Origin: Mucilaginibacter inviolabilis
Lineage (GTDB): Bacteria; Bacteroidota; Bacteroidia; Sphingobacteriales; Sphingobacteriaceae
NCBI RefSeq assembly: GCF_011089895.1
Contig: NZ_JAANAT010000001.1
Span: 1,240,001-1,304,000 of the forward strand
Length of the DNA stretch: 64,000 bases
Direction of reading: 5' to 3'
Position numbers and translations under genes: made by a program. Shown one piece after another: positions 1 to 8,768 of this stretch. The notes below the pieces were generated by a model. It worked only from the letters and a program-made list of their open reading frames with translations, was not told where the DNA came from and did not search any database. How positions within the stretch are numbered: the first letter of the stretch is position 1; the number at the start of each line of letters is the position of its first letter.

Positions 1-965
1 ATATGGTCGAAATCTTCAAAGCTATAATTGGCATCGGGCGATAAACGGAGTCGCAGTGTAACGCTTTGTTTAGCGGCTATGGTAATATCATAGTTAACAG
101 CAGCCTTGGTGCCCGTATTCCGGGGGTTGAGGGTATCAGCGCCATGTACAATATGATCATTAATACCATCCTTATGGTATTTGATGCCATTATCATAATT
201 ATAAAGCCGGTTTGTATTGGTTTCGTTATCACAAAATAACAGTTCTGGCGAGCCTTCGGCATGCAGCCATAGCTGATCAAGGTCTTTATGCGATACTTCT
301 ATCCTACCTGCTCCATTGGCCGTTAAATAGGGTTTATAATCATTATAGCCCCAGCTCCAAGTGTTGCGAAACCATATAGTTGGCATTACATTTAACGCCG
401 CGTCCTGGTTGCCGCGGTTGTGGATGGTTATTTTGATAAGGATATCATCCTGCGCGCTTTTGGCATATTCGGTAAATACATCAAAATAAGCATCATTGTC
501 AAATATCCCGGTATCGATGATTTCAAATTCCGGATCTTTACGCGTGCGGCGTTTGTTTTCGGCCACCAGCCATTCATATGGAAAAACCTGCTGCGGATAT
601 TTATACAGGGCTTTCATATAGGAATGTGTGGGAGTACTATCCAGGTAGTAATAAATCTCCTTTACATCCTCGCCATGATTACCTTCGGGGTTACTGAGGC
701 CAAAGTAGCGTTCCTTGATAATGGGGTCTTTTTTGTTCCACAGAGCTATGGCAAAACAGAGGTTCTGTTGCCTGTCGCAAATGCCTGCTATACCCTCCTC
801 GCCCCATCTATAGGTTTTGCTGCGGGCCATGTCATGTGTTATATAGCTCCAGGCATCGCCATTGGCGCTATAATCTTCCCTAACGGTGCCCCATTGACGG
901 TCACTTACATACGGGCCCCATTTTTTCCAAGTGGTATCTTTTAACCTTGATTGTTCTGCATTCAT
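1..965 (-). CDS. GH63-like glucosidase, N-terminal part (runs off the left edge)
   Basis: Reading leftward from the ATG at 963-965, the frame stays open for 321 codons to the window edge, so only the N-terminal part is present. The start reads [20 protein letters not shown] and is followed by [11 protein letters not shown], then [20 protein letters not shown] and [14 protein letters not shown] recognise these blocks from the roughly 880-residue bacterial glucosidase proteins of the MGH1/GH63-like (alpha/alpha)6 superfamily; the C-terminal catalytic barrel would lie outside the window. No signal peptide is visible, so a cytoplasmic enzyme acting on alpha-glucosides or glucosylglycerate-type solutes is likely. 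The exact substrate cannot be read from this fragment. The plus-strand frame over the same bases is its antisense shadow. Confidence 0.8.
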   Translation of the reverse strand, partial: MNAEQSRLKDTTWKKWGPYVSDRQWGTVREDYSANGDAWSYITHDMARSKTYRWGEEGIAGICDRQQNLCFAIALWNKKDPIIKERYFGLSNPEGNHGEDVKEIYYYLDSTPTHSYMKALYKYPQQVFPYEWLVAENKRRTRKDPEFEIIDTGIFDNDAYFDVFTEYAKSAQDDILIKITIHNRGNQDAALNVMPTIWFRNTWSWGYNDYKPYLTANGAGRIEVSHKDLDQLWLHAEGSPELLFCDNETNTNRLYNYDNGIKYHKDGINDHIVHGADTLNPRNTGTKAAVNYDITIAAKQSVTLRLRLSPDANYSFEDFDH

Positions 966-1114
966 GATAGATGATAATGCTTTTTTGAAGCAAGTGTTTG
1001 CAAATTAGGCTTATTTAAGGAAAGATAATAGGATTGGATGGTTTGTTTTACATGGGGATGAAAAATCGGATTTAGAAATGATATAGGAACAAAGACAAAA
1101 GAGCAAGGACATTC

Positions 1115-1196
1115 TTGTCATGCTGAACGGAGTGAAGCATCTATTATTCAATATGCAAATTGGCAAACAGATCCTTCGCTGCGCTCAGGATGACAA
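1115..1196. repeat. Intergenic inverted repeat, family A, copy 1
   Basis: Two 28-base arms (1115-1142 and 1169-1196) are inverted copies with 5 mismatches, separated by 26 bases. The outer edges read TTGTCATGCTGA and CTCAGGATGACAA. A second copy of the same element lies at 12959-13040. It sits between the glucosidase and dipeptidase genes, downstream of neither's convergent partner, so a terminator role is not obvious. It resembles REP/MITE-like palindromes that are common between genes in Sphingobacteriaceae (from general knowledge, not searched). Confidence 0.85.
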
Positions 1197-1207
1197 CTTT
1201 TATTATT

Positions 1208-2281
1208 TTATTCAGCCCAGGTCTTTCTTAAAAACCTCAGCCAGTTGCCGTGCATCATGTTTTCAATATCCTGATCGGTATAGCCGCGTTTTTTGAGCAG
1301 AGCAGGTACTTTTTGCAGATCGGCGATGGTTTCCAGATCATACGGGCATTGTTCGCGGCCGAAAGCGCCGTCGAGATCAGAGCCCATACCGATGTGCAAC
1401 GCGTTACCCGCTATCTGGCAGATATGATCGATATGATCAACCATCACTTCCAGGTTACAGTTCATGCCTCTTGGAGTAGATTGTCCTCTCACCCAATTGG
1501 GTACCATCATCCAGGCATCCAGCGCGGCACCAATCACCGCCCCGCGATCAATCAGGGCTTTAATCATCTCATCGCTGTACTGGCGGTTATGGTTCACGAG
1601 AGCGCGGCAATTATTATGGCTGGCCCAAACATGCCCGCTAAAATGATCAAGTGCTTCCCAAAAACTATCATCGCATAAATGGGTGGCATCCAGGATAATG
1701 TTAAGGCGCTCCATTTCTTTTAATAATTCATGTCCTTTCGGTCCCATATAGCCTGTAGCATCTGTACCCTGGGCGTAACGACCCGGGCCGTAGTGTGCAG
1801 GCCCAACGGCACGTAAACCATAGTTATAGGCACGTTCCAGATGTTGAACGGTAACGATAGAATCTGCACCTTCCAGGCTTAAAATATAGCCTATGGGTTT
1901 ATGTTCTGTGGATTGTCCATCGCTCCAAAGCTGCAGGTGTTTCTCCAACGATGGCAGATCATTTACCTGTACCATTTCGCCGGCATCTTCCATAGCTTTA
2001 TACCAGGCAACCTGTCCCTGCGTTTGCGCCCAGGCCTGCTCTGGCGAATGCCAGCCCGGCAGTGGATTATCGGGCGCAACGTAACGGCCTATCTGCGTAG
2101 CTACCACCAGGCCGATATTGCCTTTGCGCAGCTCGGGTAAAGTAACTACAGCTTTGGCGCGGTCGGGTTTGTCGGTCAGGCCTTCTTCGCGCTGGTTAAC
2201 TTCGGATAGCGGACGGGTAAGGTCGCGGTTCCACTCGAGCGCGTTCATGCTCAGGTCTAAATGGGCATCAACTATAAACAT
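1208..2281 (-). CDS. Membrane dipeptidase, peptidase family M19 (renal dipeptidase-like)
   Basis: The 357-residue protein is the full length of family M19 zinc dipeptidases, which hydrolyse dipeptides, including ones with a C-terminal D-residue, in an amidohydrolase TIM barrel. The metal-site pattern is visible: H7-x-D9 in DAHLDL, a bridging Glu in LSLEGADS near residue 137, a His in DATHLCDD, a His in WASHNNCRAL, and the closing GMGSDLDGAFG block. No signal peptide is present, so it should be cytoplasmic. The start lies one base after the stop of the upstream gene (2283), which implies one transcript with the D-threonine-aldolase-like gene. Together with RidA this suggests use of D-amino-acid-containing dipeptides, for example from peptidoglycan; that role is inferred. 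Confidence 0.92.
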   Translation of the reverse strand: MFIVDAHLDLSMNALEWNRDLTRPLSEVNQREEGLTDKPDRAKAVVTLPELRKGNIGLVVATQIGRYVAPDNPLPGWHSPEQAWAQTQGQVAWYKAMEDAGEMVQVNDLPSLEKHLQLWSDGQSTEHKPIGYILSLEGADSIVTVQHLERAYNYGLRAVGPAHYGPGRYAQGTDATGYMGPKGHELLKEMERLNIILDATHLCDDSFWEALDHFSGHVWASHNNCRALVNHNRQYSDEMIKALIDRGAVIGAALDAWMMVPNWVRGQSTPRGMNCNLEVMVDHIDHICQIAGNALHIGMGSDLDGAFGREQCPYDLETIADLQKVPALLKKRGYTDQDIENMMHGNWLRFLRKTWAE

Positions 2282-2282
2282 A

Positions 2283-3392
2283 TTAGATGGTTATTTTTCT
2301 GTCGCGGGCAGCGTTGAGCCACTCACTATTAAGTAATTTATTTTCAATAGTATAAGCACGTTCATATAAAGCTACAGTTGGGCATATATGATGCGGTATA
2401 CCATATAGCACATCGCCTATCTGATAAGCATGCCCTTCGCCTGCTTCTACTACCAGATGTTCTTCGCTCTGGCTAACAGGTACCAGTTCAGGGGCATTTA
2501 AAAAATAGATGCGCTTACTTAGTTCATTCTCCGTAGATACGGATTTATGCCCTACATCCAGGCAAAGTTTGGTAGTTCCTGGCAGGGATATTACCCTGGA
2601 AATAACCAGCGCAGCGGGTAAAAAACCTTGTTCGGCCATGCCCAGCTGATAGCCTTTATCCCAGTAAACAAAAGTACCGGGACTGCATTCTACCACTCCT
2701 CTTTTGGCATGTATAGGAAAGGTGGGCGATCCACCGGCTATAATTACCGGTTCGGCATAACCACGCTTTTTAATATCCTCCTGTAGTTTTAAAACTGGCT
2801 CAAAACTGTTATTACAACGCTCGGCACGGGTGGCCAGATCGGCATCATGGATATGACCATCATAGGCGTGCAAGCCTACTGGATTTAATCCTGGTAATAC
2901 GGCGCAGTCCATATATAGCTGCAGCGCCTCAAAACCGGCTTTTATACCCGTACGGTTCATACCTACATTAATATCAAGATAAACATCAACCCGCAGTTTG
3001 TATTTTTCGGCTACTTCTGATATTTCATTCGCAGCTACGGCGTTATCAACCAGGCAAGAGAATTTAGTACCCGGATACGCGTGTATAAGCTTTATAAAAC
3101 GGTAAAGCTTTGGGCCCACCGGCTGATAGGCCAACAGCACATCCGGCGCCTTGCATATGGCTAAAAGTTCGGCCTCGGCAATGGTAGCGCATTTGAATTT
3201 TCGGATACCTGCTGCCATAAGCAACAGGGTAACCTCTTTATTCTTGTATGTTTTTACATGCGGGCGCAAGCGGGCAACATCATCGATCATGGTTTTAAGC
3301 AGATCGATATTAGCCTTTACCCTATCCGGATAAACCACTAAAGCCGGAGTATCCAGCTTTTCTATATCATCAATTGTGTACCAGTTGTTCAT
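2283..3392 (-). CDS. D-threonine aldolase / D-serine dehydratase-like PLP enzyme
   Basis: This 369-residue protein belongs to the fold-type III (alanine racemase-like) D-threonine aldolase family. The N-terminal PLP barrel contains RPHVKTYKN with the probable Schiff-base lysine K47. Glycine-rich PLP phosphate-binding segments follow, including VIIAGGSPTFP. The C-terminal beta domain ends with the metal site H335-x-C337 in PHHICPT, the His-x-Cys form seen in D-serine dehydratases, whereas classical D-threonine aldolases have His-x-Asp. The reaction is therefore either retro-aldol cleavage of D-3-hydroxy amino acids or D-serine deamination. It is one base upstream of the dipeptidase and downstream of RidA, which detoxifies the enamine intermediates that PLP dehydratases release. 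That context slightly favours dehydratase chemistry. Confidence 0.85.
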   Translation of the reverse strand: MNNWYTIDDIEKLDTPALVVYPDRVKANIDLLKTMIDDVARLRPHVKTYKNKEVTLLLMAAGIRKFKCATIAEAELLAICKAPDVLLAYQPVGPKLYRFIKLIHAYPGTKFSCLVDNAVAANEISEVAEKYKLRVDVYLDINVGMNRTGIKAGFEALQLYMDCAVLPGLNPVGLHAYDGHIHDADLATRAERCNNSFEPVLKLQEDIKKRGYAEPVIIAGGSPTFPIHAKRGVVECSPGTFVYWDKGYQLGMAEQGFLPAALVISRVISLPGTTKLCLDVGHKSVSTENELSKRIYFLNAPELVPVSQSEEHLVVEAGEGHAYQIGDVLYGIPHHICPTVALYERAYTIENKLLNSEWLNAARDRKITI

Positions 3393-3417
3393 TTTTGAGT
3401 TTTGGGGCTTTTTCTGA

Positions 3418-3517
3418 ACCTTGATTTCCGTGATTAAAGGATTAACAGGATTTTTTCACCTTTATCTATACTGGCTCCATCCTATCATGATAATCCTTCA
3501 ATCAGGAGAATCATGGT
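3418..3517. repeat. Intergenic inverted repeat, family B
   Basis: Arms 3418-3444 and 3491-3517 are 27-base inverted copies matching at 22 positions, with a 46-base centre. Key segments are TGATTAAAGGATTA on the left and TAATCCTTCAATCAGG on the right. It lies between RidA and the D-threonine-aldolase-like gene, so an operon transcript would cross it and could fold a long hairpin. The 'ATCCTTTAATC...ATCATGGTTC' style is familiar from scattered repeats in Cytophaga/Sphingobacteria genomes; this is recollection and was not searched. Confidence 0.75.
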
Positions 3518-3531
3518 CAAAACCTCTTAAA

Positions 3532-3999
3532 TTATTCGGCTAACTCAAACAGGGCCTCAATTTCAACCGGGATATTGTCTGGTAACGAACCCATGCCCAC
3601 AGCGCTGCGTACGCCGATACCGTTCTCTTCGCCCCATATTTTGGCAAAGAGTTCACTGGCGCCGTTAATGATAAAAGGATGTTTCTCAAACTCGGGGGTG
3701 CAATTCACCATACCCAATACTTTGATCACTCTTTTTATTTTATTAAAACTGCCAATATTAGCCTTAATAGTAGCCAACATGGTTAAACCAACCTGCTGAG
3801 CCGCCAATTTTCCGTCCTCCTGTGAAACGGTATCGCCGATACGGCCGATGATCAGGGAAGCATCATCCTGAACCGGGCCATGACCCGACAGGTATAAATA
3901 TTTACCATCAACTAAACATGGTTTATAAACGCCAAGTGGCTTTGGTGCGGGCGGCAGGTTTAAACCCAGCGCCGCGAAGTTTTCTTCGGGAGTGTTCAT
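3532..3999 (-). CDS. RidA/YjgF/UK114-family enamine deaminase
   Basis: This 155-residue protein has the trimeric RidA (chorismate-mutase-like) fold. The C-terminal signature is visible: GVRSAVGMGSLPDNIPVEIEALFELAE, in which the Arg of VRSAVG is the substrate-carboxylate-binding arginine and PVEIEA closes the pocket. RidA proteins hydrolyse reactive 2-aminoacrylate-type enamines released by PLP enzymes. The N-terminus (FAALGLNLPPAPKPLGVY) is the longer form found in the YjgF subgroup that lies next to amino-acid catabolic genes. It is the first gene of the minus-strand set; the aldolase/dehydratase gene follows 139 bases later across a palindromic repeat. A terminator at 4035-4066 isolates it from the upstream gene, so it should have its own promoter. 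Confidence 0.92.
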   Translation of the reverse strand: MNTPEENFAALGLNLPPAPKPLGVYKPCLVDGKYLYLSGHGPVQDDASLIIGRIGDTVSQEDGKLAAQQVGLTMLATIKANIGSFNKIKRVIKVLGMVNCTPEFEKHPFIINGASELFAKIWGEENGIGVRSAVGMGSLPDNIPVEIEALFELAE

Positions 4000-4034
4000 G
4001 CTGGTAAAATTATAAAGTTTGCGCCATAATTAAC

Positions 4035-4066
4035 AATAAAAAAGCCGGGGATCTCACTCCCGGCTT
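4035..4066 (-). terminator. Rho-independent terminator
   Basis: On the minus strand an 8-bp stem AAGCCGGG/CCCGGCTT (arms 4059-4066 and 4042-4049, 9-base loop) is followed by a T run (plus-strand A run 4038-4043). It lies 33 bases after the stop of the outer-membrane gene at 4099 and upstream of RidA, so it ends the 8718-to-4099 transcript. Confidence 0.88.
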
Positions 4067-4098
4067 CAATTAATCAACTATATGTACTGTATGGTATT

Positions 4099-5202
4099 CT
4101 ATTTAAATTTAAAGGTAACGCCAACGTTAACGGCATAATCAGCAAAAGCAGCATCACCCTGGGTATATACACCTGTTTGTTGTGTGGTAAGCTTGTCAGG
4201 TACGCTCTGCGTACGATCCCGTTTCAGGGCTACCGGAACAAAAGCATATATAGATAGCGTTTTGAGGCGATAAGTAATACCCGGCTCGGCCGAGATAATA
4301 TAGCCAGGCCTTCTGAAGCCATTACTGCCGCCGATCAGGTCTTTTACTGGTAAACACTCATAACGTACGCCTGCCGAAAAGTCGAACTTGCCAACACCAT
4401 AGCTGGCACCTCCCCTGATCATGATCTGATCGGGAACGCTCATTACATCACTTCCATTAGCCACTGCTTTGGCACTTGGTGCACTGCCGCGTGCTGTCGA
4501 TATCCCATTTTGCTCACGTGGACTAATGAGGTAATAAAAACCACCGTACAGGCCAAATTGATGAGTGAAGTTGTAATAAGCGTTGATCTCGGTAGTGATG
4601 CCTGTGCCGCCGTCACCCAGTTGTATCGATTGATCAACAGGGCCCAGCGTACGGGTATCATTAGCACCGGTATGGTAAAAATAATCCTGATAATTATAAT
4701 TACCGGTAGGCAGTTTAAGACCCAAACCAACCTGAATATTTCCTTTCCGTGCCTTAGCCGGGTTAAGCAGCCAGGCATAAGCGGTTAAGCGGATGTCGCC
4801 CAGGCCAAATGAATGGGTACTCAAGCGTTCTTTACCACCGTGCTCATATAACGATGACCGGCTATTATCCAAAATAGGCACATCAACTGCAAACGACCAG
4901 CGATTGTTAAAAATTCGGGTAAGTGTAAGATCTTGGGTATAGGAATGATTGATCACATTAGTGCCCTGGGCAATACGTTGTTTTTGCTCCTGAGTACCAA
5001 TAAAATGCTTATATGACCGAAAATAACGGTTATTACTGTTCAGTAACCAGCTGCTGTTGGTATTATTACTGTCTGGGTGCTCATCCATAGTGCACAAACC
5101 ACCCGTACTGCGAATGGCTACACAACCCTGTGCATTTGCACGGGTGGAGTTAAAAAAGATGTAAAAAGAAATAGAAAAAAGTAAGCGTAGAGTTAATTTC
5201 AT
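4099..5202 (-). CDS. Putative outer-membrane beta-barrel protein, MetA/phenol-degradation-like family
   Basis: The 367-residue protein begins with a signal peptide ending at ANAQG. It then shows alternating amphipathic strands rich in Tyr and Gly, for example RLTAYAWLL, NIQVGLGLKLPTGNYNY, QFGLYGGFYYLI and FDFSAGVRYECLP, and ends in ADYAVNVGVTFKFK, a terminal beta-strand typical of outer-membrane barrels. The LGDIRLTAYAWL and GLGLKLPTG blocks resemble the 'MetA-pathway of phenol degradation' putative transporter family. Two cysteines near the mature N-terminus (GCVAIRSTGGLC) could form a disulfide. It is the last gene of a run with a DoxX-like protein, a PAP2/haloperoxidase-like lipoprotein and a second barrel. 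Its cargo is unknown. Confidence 0.65.
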   Translation of the reverse strand: MKLTLRLLFSISFYIFFNSTRANAQGCVAIRSTGGLCTMDEHPDSNNTNSSWLLNSNNRYFRSYKHFIGTQEQKQRIAQGTNVINHSYTQDLTLTRIFNNRWSFAVDVPILDNSRSSLYEHGGKERLSTHSFGLGDIRLTAYAWLLNPAKARKGNIQVGLGLKLPTGNYNYQDYFYHTGANDTRTLGPVDQSIQLGDGGTGITTEINAYYNFTHQFGLYGGFYYLISPREQNGISTARGSAPSAKAVANGSDVMSVPDQIMIRGGASYGVGKFDFSAGVRYECLPVKDLIGGSNGFRRPGYIISAEPGITYRLKTLSIYAFVPVALKRDRTQSVPDKLTTQQTGVYTQGDAAFADYAVNVGVTFKFK

Positions 5203-5242
5203 ATTTATTGGGTTAAAATTGGTCTATGGTAATTTGTTTAAT

Positions 5243-5269
5243 AAAGCCAGGTTTCTCAGGCCTGGCTTT
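5243..5269 (-). terminator. Intercistronic hairpin, possible weak terminator
   Basis: A perfect 9-bp stem, AAAGCCAGG (5243-5251) with CCTGGCTTT (5261-5269), lies between the DoxX-like gene and the downstream barrel gene. In the minus direction the stem is followed by only TATTAAAC rather than a clear T run, so it may attenuate or protect mRNA rather than stop transcription. Confidence 0.55.
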
Positions 5270-5299
5270 CACCTGCTCTCATACAGGATTTTTTATTAA

Positions 5300-6115
5300 T
5301 CAACTAAATCTCAAATCTTTGGTGTTTTTCCAGGGAAACACGATAAAACCCGATGGTGCTTTTTTTAGCGCGAACCATAAAGCCAGCAGTACGCCATAGC
5401 TGCCGCCCCGCTCTACCCATTCAAATATTTCGTAATGAGGATAAAACAGCTCGCTGGTTATTTTCCAGATGATAAATACAAGTAATAAATTTTTAAACGG
5501 ACGGATGAGTATGGACAAAGAGGCTAATATTTCAAAAGCGCCGGCGATTAGCGCTGTTTTAGCCGGGTCATGAAAACCCAGGGATTCATATTGTTTCAGC
5601 AATCCAGCCTTTTGTATGAGGTTAAGCCAGCCATGACCTAATAACAATAAAAATGCCACCGCCCTTAAGCTATTGATCACCGTTTTTAATGCCAGTGGTT
5701 CAATTACTACCTGATCATTCATGCGAGCGAACCATTGCTTTAAAGGGATTCTGATTCCTCCTTGTACTATCAACAACACCAAAGGAGCGCCAAAGTTACC
5801 GGCACGTTCAATAAACTCAGCAAAAGGCTCACCGGATAATGGACGGAAGGAAGCCGTAATAATGCCCCAGATCACCAACCAGCCGGCAACAGCACGTGTT
5901 GGGTAAATCAGCATGGATATACCCATCAAAATATCAATAGAACCTACAACCGGCATCAGTCGATAGGCCTCATCATGCCCTATACCCATTATCGCGAAAT
6001 AGTTACACCATATTTGTTTGGTAATGATACCAAATGCGCCATGCCCAATAAAACACATGGCACACGCCAGCCTTAGTGTAAAATATATTTTTTGATCAGT
6101 TGTTAAACGTAACAT
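5300..6115 (-). CDS. DoxX-like membrane protein, two fused four-helix halves
   Basis: This 271-residue polytopic protein consists of two similar halves. The first (about residues 10-120) opens with LRLACAMCFIGHGAFGI and ends ERAGNFGAPLVLLIVQGG. The second (about 145-260) opens with LRAVAFLLLLGHGWLNL and ends ERGGSYGVLLALWFALK. Each half has a 'GHG' near its first helix and an 'ER-[AG]-G-x-[FY]-G' near its last, so it looks like an internal duplication of a DoxX-type four-helix bundle. DoxX-family proteins include quinone-linked and redox-associated membrane proteins; none of those activities can be assigned here. It lies 86 bases downstream of the PAP2/haloperoxidase-like lipoprotein, which suggests a common membrane process. 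Confidence 0.7.
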   Translation of the reverse strand: MLRLTTDQKIYFTLRLACAMCFIGHGAFGIITKQIWCNYFAIMGIGHDEAYRLMPVVGSIDILMGISMLIYPTRAVAGWLVIWGIITASFRPLSGEPFAEFIERAGNFGAPLVLLIVQGGIRIPLKQWFARMNDQVVIEPLALKTVINSLRAVAFLLLLGHGWLNLIQKAGLLKQYESLGFHDPAKTALIAGAFEILASLSILIRPFKNLLLVFIIWKITSELFYPHYEIFEWVERGGSYGVLLALWFALKKAPSGFIVFPWKNTKDLRFS

Positions 6116-6141
6116 TCTTTTTTATTTTGTTTTGGAACAAA

Positions 6142-6195
6142 GATTTTTGGATGAATGACATCCTATTAAAATCCTTGCTCCTTGCTCCAAAAATC
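6142..6195. repeat. Short inverted repeat downstream of the haloperoxidase-like gene
   Basis: GATTTTTGGA (6142-6151) and TCCAAAAATC (6186-6195) are perfect 10-base inverted copies with a 34-base centre. The element lies just after the minus-strand stop at 6202. The loop is long and no T run follows, so it may be a decayed repeat or an mRNA 3' structure. Function unknown. Confidence 0.4.
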
Positions 6196-6201
6196 CTTAT
6201 T

Positions 6202-7764
6202 CTACTTATCTGCCCCATCTGCTTTTCCCCTCAGCACCGCGTACTGCCCTACTTTGGCCCCGGTTTGCAAACCTACCTCACAATCACTACGGTAATGTAT
6301 GGCACCATATAGCCGTGACATGGCCGCGTCATGCGCCAGATCGGTGAACTTGGTACCTCTATCGGGCAGTAAATAGGTTAATACCGCAGCAGCTGCCGCG
6401 CTAAAATTGGAGTGCCCCGATGTATATGCCGGAAAATTTGGTACTCCTGTCAGCGTTTTAATATTAGGATTAGCCTGTGACGGCCTTTGGTTAAAATAAA
6501 AATATTTGGTATCCCAGCAAACAATGGCGGCATCCATTTCGGCCATATTCAGTAATGCTAAATTTCGGGCCCAACGAACTTCGCTGTAATTTTGCTTTAC
6601 AAATTCATCAGCAGCAATAGCATTCCAATGACCAGGAGGTGTGTATGTACCTATACCATCGGCCCAGAAAGCTACCTGCGTTTCATGATCACGGGAATGA
6701 TCTTTACTAAATGCCAATACCTCCTCAGTTTCCTTTTTAAATTCAGGTGAGTTGGTTAAGTACGGCGGCGCTGGTCTTAAAGCAACCACTGTAAGTGTGT
6801 CAAACAAAAAGGGTAAAACTTTTGAAAACAAAGGCAGCATCGGTGGTCTTTTGGGTGTTTCCAGGCTCACCCAAAATTGTTCTCCTTTGGCAGTGGCGGC
6901 TGTTTCAAAACCTTTCCAGATAGCGGGTGTTCCAATAGCCTTGCCTGCACGATCATTACGGGCACGGTTAGCAAATATGGCCGCCACCTGTTTGCCTAAG
7001 GCTTCACCGGCATTAAGCTCACCGCGGGTATTTGCGCCAGCCATAATGCGGTATAGCTTTTCTTCATCTGATTTTTGCTGTATATAAGCAATCTCCGTAG
7101 GGAATAACAATTTCATAATTTCCACCGTGGTTCCAGCTATAACTGCATCTTCACTCGGGTACGATGGTAAATCTGAAGTGGGTACCAATGGTTTTACACC
7201 TGTATCATTTTTATATGGTGCTGTGCGCTTGTACAGGTTTTTAAAATGCCAGGCAGCAATTAACGCATCATATTGGCTCGCGCTTACATAAGCGTAAGCT
7301 CTTGCTGCATATGGTGGGTTGGAGAACGGAAATTCCGGATAATTGAACGGATTAGCCGAGTTGGGGGCAGGATAAGTGCCATCTGGATTTTGGTATGGAG
7401 CTACATTGTGCTTAGCTACCAGATCGCGCAATATCTCGTTCCATCTCAAAACCGAACCTGCGCTCCAGTATTTAATGCTTGCTTTCTGATCATCAGTCAG
7501 GCTGCGTTGAAGAGCCTTGATTTCGTTGATATCAGCCACATAAGCCGGCGAGGTTACCGCGTCGGGAGCAGCTACGGTTAGTGTGCTAAAATCGGTTACC
7601 AGTACCGGTTTCCAGGTATCCGCATTCAGGTCGATATTGGCAGGTGCCAGCGCCGGGTACAATGTTGTACGATCGGTAATATCTTTTTTGCAGGAGCTTA
7701 AAAAAGCGGCACCCGAAAATAATATTGGGGCTATATAGCGTAATGTTTTTTTCATATTGATCAT
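6202..7764 (-). CDS. PAP2-family lipoprotein, vanadium-dependent haloperoxidase-like
   Basis: The 520-residue protein carries a lipoprotein signal (FLSSCKKD), so it should be lipid-anchored outside the inner membrane. The C-terminal 110 residues hold the PAP2/haloperoxidase pocket: K-x6-RP in KYFYFNQRP, then TSGHSNFS (usually PSGH), then SR-x5-H-x3-D in SRLYGAIHYRSD. The family includes acid phosphatases and vanadium haloperoxidases that share this oxyanion site, and which activity applies cannot be read from sequence. ATG at 7755 (MKKTLRYIAP) is an equally good start. It follows a barrel gene by 18 bases and precedes the DoxX-like gene. A second PAP2/haloperoxidase-like protein is at 26600-27937, but without a lipobox. 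Confidence 0.82.
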   Translation of the reverse strand: MINMKKTLRYIAPILFSGAAFLSSCKKDITDRTTLYPALAPANIDLNADTWKPVLVTDFSTLTVAAPDAVTSPAYVADINEIKALQRSLTDDQKASIKYWSAGSVLRWNEILRDLVAKHNVAPYQNPDGTYPAPNSANPFNYPEFPFSNPPYAARAYAYVSASQYDALIAAWHFKNLYKRTAPYKNDTGVKPLVPTSDLPSYPSEDAVIAGTTVEIMKLLFPTEIAYIQQKSDEEKLYRIMAGANTRGELNAGEALGKQVAAIFANRARNDRAGKAIGTPAIWKGFETAATAKGEQFWVSLETPKRPPMLPLFSKVLPFLFDTLTVVALRPAPPYLTNSPEFKKETEEVLAFSKDHSRDHETQVAFWADGIGTYTPPGHWNAIAADEFVKQNYSEVRWARNLALLNMAEMDAAIVCWDTKYFYFNQRPSQANPNIKTLTGVPNFPAYTSGHSNFSAAAAAVLTYLLPDRGTKFTDLAHDAAMSRLYGAIHYRSDCEVGLQTGAKVGQYAVLRGKADGADK

Positions 7765-7782
7765 CGTTAAGTATTAACCTGC

Positions 7783-8718
7783 CTATTTCTCTTTCTTAGT
7801 ACTAAAAACGTAATAAACCCCTCCGTAAAAGGTCCGGGTTTGTCCCACATTGCGGCCACTCAGCACATAATTACCACCAGCGGTAAACTCCAGGCCGCTA
7901 ATAGATTGCAGACTATATTTCAATATAACACCGGCCAATGTTGAATTCATTTTATTGCTGGGAAAAGGCATATCGTTTTTACGGATATCAAATCCGCCCA
8001 GCGTGGTCACTTTGGTTAATACAGCTTCGGCATTGAATTTTAAACTCCTGTAGCCAGAGCTTACCAGGAAGTTGGTCATATTAGGCATTTCAACCTCGTT
8101 GGTATAATGCAGCTCGGTAGTATAATAGGAATTTCTGTCGATAGTGATATTGCTCCGACGGATATACTGACCGGCCCCGGCAACAAAAAACCGGCCCGTT
8201 TGGTAGTTTAACAAGGCTCGTAAGGCCACATTTTTGCTATGAAGACCAATTGATAAGGGTAAATAATCAGCTTCGTAGTTGCTTAGTGGTATCGATCCGG
8301 ATAAGATAGCATGTAAGCTGAACAACCCTCTTCCAATTTCTTCTTTTAATGCCATCCATTTGATAGATGCGCTCAAGTCCTGGAAATTGTGTTCGCCTCT
8401 TAATGTACCGGCGGTAGCATTGGTAGTTACATAAGGTACCATGAATAATAAATTAATACGGTTGGACAAGCCATAATTACCACCTAAACTGTACACATTG
8501 GAGCTTACCGTCCCCAGGTTCAGGTTATCGCGTTTAAAAGTACCTTCCCAATAATGATCCCAGCTGCTGTGGGTATAGATACCGGCGGCACAAAAATAAT
8601 TCTTGGGGATCATCAATGCATCAGCATCTGTTTGCGCCCTGGCAAAAGGCAATAAAACAAGGCAAAAAGCTATAACTAAACAGCATCTGCAGAAAAGTTT
8701 TGATAAATTTTCTATCAT
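7783..8718 (-). CDS. Putative outer-membrane beta-barrel protein
   Basis: This 311-residue protein has an N-terminal signal peptide (hydrophobic stretch ending LPFARAQ). Repeated amphipathic strands follow, such as SSNVYSLGGNYGLSNRINLLFMVPYV, LTKVTTLGGFDIRK and GLEFTAGGNYVLSGRNVGQ. The terminal strand TFYGGVYYVFSTKKEK is charged at its very end. The pattern 'GLSNRINLLFMVPYV' resembles putative transporters of the phenol-degradation/MetA-like barrel group, as in the gene at 4099. It is the first gene of the transcript that continues 18 bases later with the PAP2/haloperoxidase-like lipoprotein. Function and substrate are unknown; having two barrels in one operon suggests an envelope process. 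Confidence 0.6.
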   Translation of the reverse strand: MIENLSKLFCRCCLVIAFCLVLLPFARAQTDADALMIPKNYFCAAGIYTHSSWDHYWEGTFKRDNLNLGTVSSNVYSLGGNYGLSNRINLLFMVPYVTTNATAGTLRGEHNFQDLSASIKWMALKEEIGRGLFSLHAILSGSIPLSNYEADYLPLSIGLHSKNVALRALLNYQTGRFFVAGAGQYIRRSNITIDRNSYYTTELHYTNEVEMPNMTNFLVSSGYRSLKFNAEAVLTKVTTLGGFDIRKNDMPFPSNKMNSTLAGVILKYSLQSISGLEFTAGGNYVLSGRNVGQTRTFYGGVYYVFSTKKEK

Positions 8719-8768
8719 ATATAATTAATTAGGGTGAGGCTAATAAATCAATCTGTAACCGGGCTATA

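Noticed and set aside
420..944. 174-codon plus-strand frame
   Set aside because: Antisense to the GH63-like gene, whose reading shows coherent family motifs; the plus frame has none.
1250..1678. 142-codon plus-strand frame
   Set aside because: Antisense to the M19 dipeptidase with all metal ligands intact on the minus strand.
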